Assembly (NCBI GenBank): GCA_937899715.1
Contig: CALCNX010000096.1
Coordinates: 1 to 15,195, forward strand
DNA: 15,195 bases
Source: an uncultured bacterium
GTDB lineage: Bacteria > Bacteroidota > Ignavibacteria > Kapaibacteriales > UBA4661
Reading direction: 5' to 3'
The first letter of the stretch is position 1; every line of letters starts with the position of its first letter. A model generated the notes under the pieces. That model did not search any database. It was not told where the DNA came from and saw only the letters and a program-made list of their open reading frames with translations. This document shows positions 14,509 to 15,195 of the stretch, one piece after another. The position numbers and the translations under genes were made by a program.

Positions 14509-15195
14509 CTCACTCCGAAGCGAGTGAACAGGATTTGCCCTCGCTGCTTGCCATGCTTGCGAAGCAACAGTCGCAAAGGCAATCAGCACTGCCCCGGTTC
14601 CAGCAAGCACAAACACTCCCGCACCCAAATCTACCCGATAGGCAAAGTCCTGAAGCCACTTACCCGCCGCCCAATATGCAAGCGGCGTGGCGATAACAAT
14701 AGCAACGACCACCAATTTCAAAAAGTCTTTTGAGAGTAGCCCGACGATACTTGCCACCGATGCCCCCAACACTTTTCGGATGCCGATTTCTTTTGTGCGA
14801 CGCTCAATCGTAAATGCCGTTAAGCCAAGCAACCCCAAAGCAGCAATGAAAAGCGTCAAACCTCCAAAGACGCTGACTAGGAAAAGAATCCGCTCCTCAT
14901 TTCGGTAGAGCATATTCAGGTCATCTTCCAAGAACGTGTATTCAAACGGCAAGCCGCTCTTTGCCGCATCTTTATCTATTTGAGTAGCAACCTCGTTCCA
15001 AGTTTTTTCCATGGCTCGAAGCGTAGCTGGATAATCACGGCTTGCTGCAAGACGCACCGCTAAGAATCGGAAGGGTATATCCCGCATTAAAGTACCGGAA
15101 CTATCTTTCCAAAATCCTGTCGTAAATGAAATTGGTTCAATTTTATCGTAGAGTGGAGAAAAATGGAAATCTTCGACAACACCAATGATACGCAT
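14506..15195 (-). CDS. FtsX/MacB-type ABC permease, C-terminal part, cut by the window edge
   Basis: 229 residues visible; the N-terminal part lies beyond 15195. The first 100 residues are the end of the second periplasmic domain (start IGVVEDFHFSPLYDKIEP, the usual MacB-type strand). The last 125 form the C-terminal FtsX module with three helices, the motif RTKEIGIRKVLGASVASIVG and the end ANPVHSLRSE. It is a paralogue of the permease at 6890-9430: the KEIGIRKVLGAS and LQDFAY regions are nearly the same. No ATPase gene is next to it in the window. It converges on the Uma2 gene with nine bases between stops. Confidence 0.88.
   Translation of the reverse strand: MRIIGVVEDFHFSPLYDKIEPISFTTGFWKDSSGTLMRDIPFRFLAVRLAASRDYPATLRAMEKTWNEVATQIDKDAAKSGLPFEYTFLEDDLNMLYRNEERILFLVSVFGGLTLFIAALGLLGLTAFTIERRTKEIGIRKVLGASVASIVGLLSKDFLKLVVVAIVIATPLAYWAAGKWLQDFAYRVDLGAGVFVLAGTGAVLIAFATVASQAWQAARANPVHSLRSE

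Overview
The window looks like chromosomal DNA from a member of the Bacteroidota/Chlorobiota (FCB) group. The signs are very weak or absent Shine-Dalgarno sequences in front of most genes, two promoter-like sites of the Bacteroidota form TTTG-N19-TAnnTTTG, large FtsX/MacB-type permeases encoded without an ATPase beside them, a membrane-attached MutS-like ATPase, and a DUF692-type RiPP operon. The exact phylum is an inference; there is no rRNA or tRNA gene to settle it.

Left part (1-2300, + strand): an exported peroxiredoxin-like protein, then a two-gene unit made of a small HX3CX2C (ZAS/zf-HC2-type) anti-sigma-like protein that overlaps the start of an exported HExxH metallopeptidase-like protein. 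No sigma factor gene is visible next to the anti-sigma-like gene.

Centre (2370-6870, + strand): the most interesting block. A short exported, lysine-rich peptide with three Cys-Lys-Gly motifs is followed by a DUF692/MNIO enzyme, a DUF2063 partner protein and a DoxX membrane protein. This is the gene order of the copper-handling bufferin/HvfABCD RiPP systems. A 28-bp-stem hairpin separates the precursor gene from the enzyme gene, and a short hairpin with an 11-T run sits in the precursor leader. In the same direction follow a di-heme-type cytochrome b561-like membrane protein and a Tat-exported molybdopterin oxidoreductase, which together could form a quinol-linked periplasmic redox pair like MsrPQ.

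Right part (6890-15195): a full-length FtsX-type ABC permease (-), a small lipoprotein (-) closed by a strong terminator, a membrane-anchored hypothetical protein (-), an exported thioredoxin-like/TPR protein (+), a MutS-like ATPase with membrane segments (-) sharing a two-sided terminator with the previous gene, a short Uma2-type PD-(D/E)xK protein (+) with a good promoter, and the C-terminal end of a second, paralogous FtsX permease (-) cut by the window edge.

The theme of the left and central part is envelope redox and metal stress: exported peroxiredoxin, a putative copper-binding modified peptide with its synthesis genes, and a periplasmic molybdoenzyme with its electron donor. No stretch longer than 300 bases lacks a gene; the longest gaps (10649-10919 and 13799-14070) hold only small palindromes and one promoter. 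No tRNA, rRNA, CRISPR array or insertion sequence was seen.
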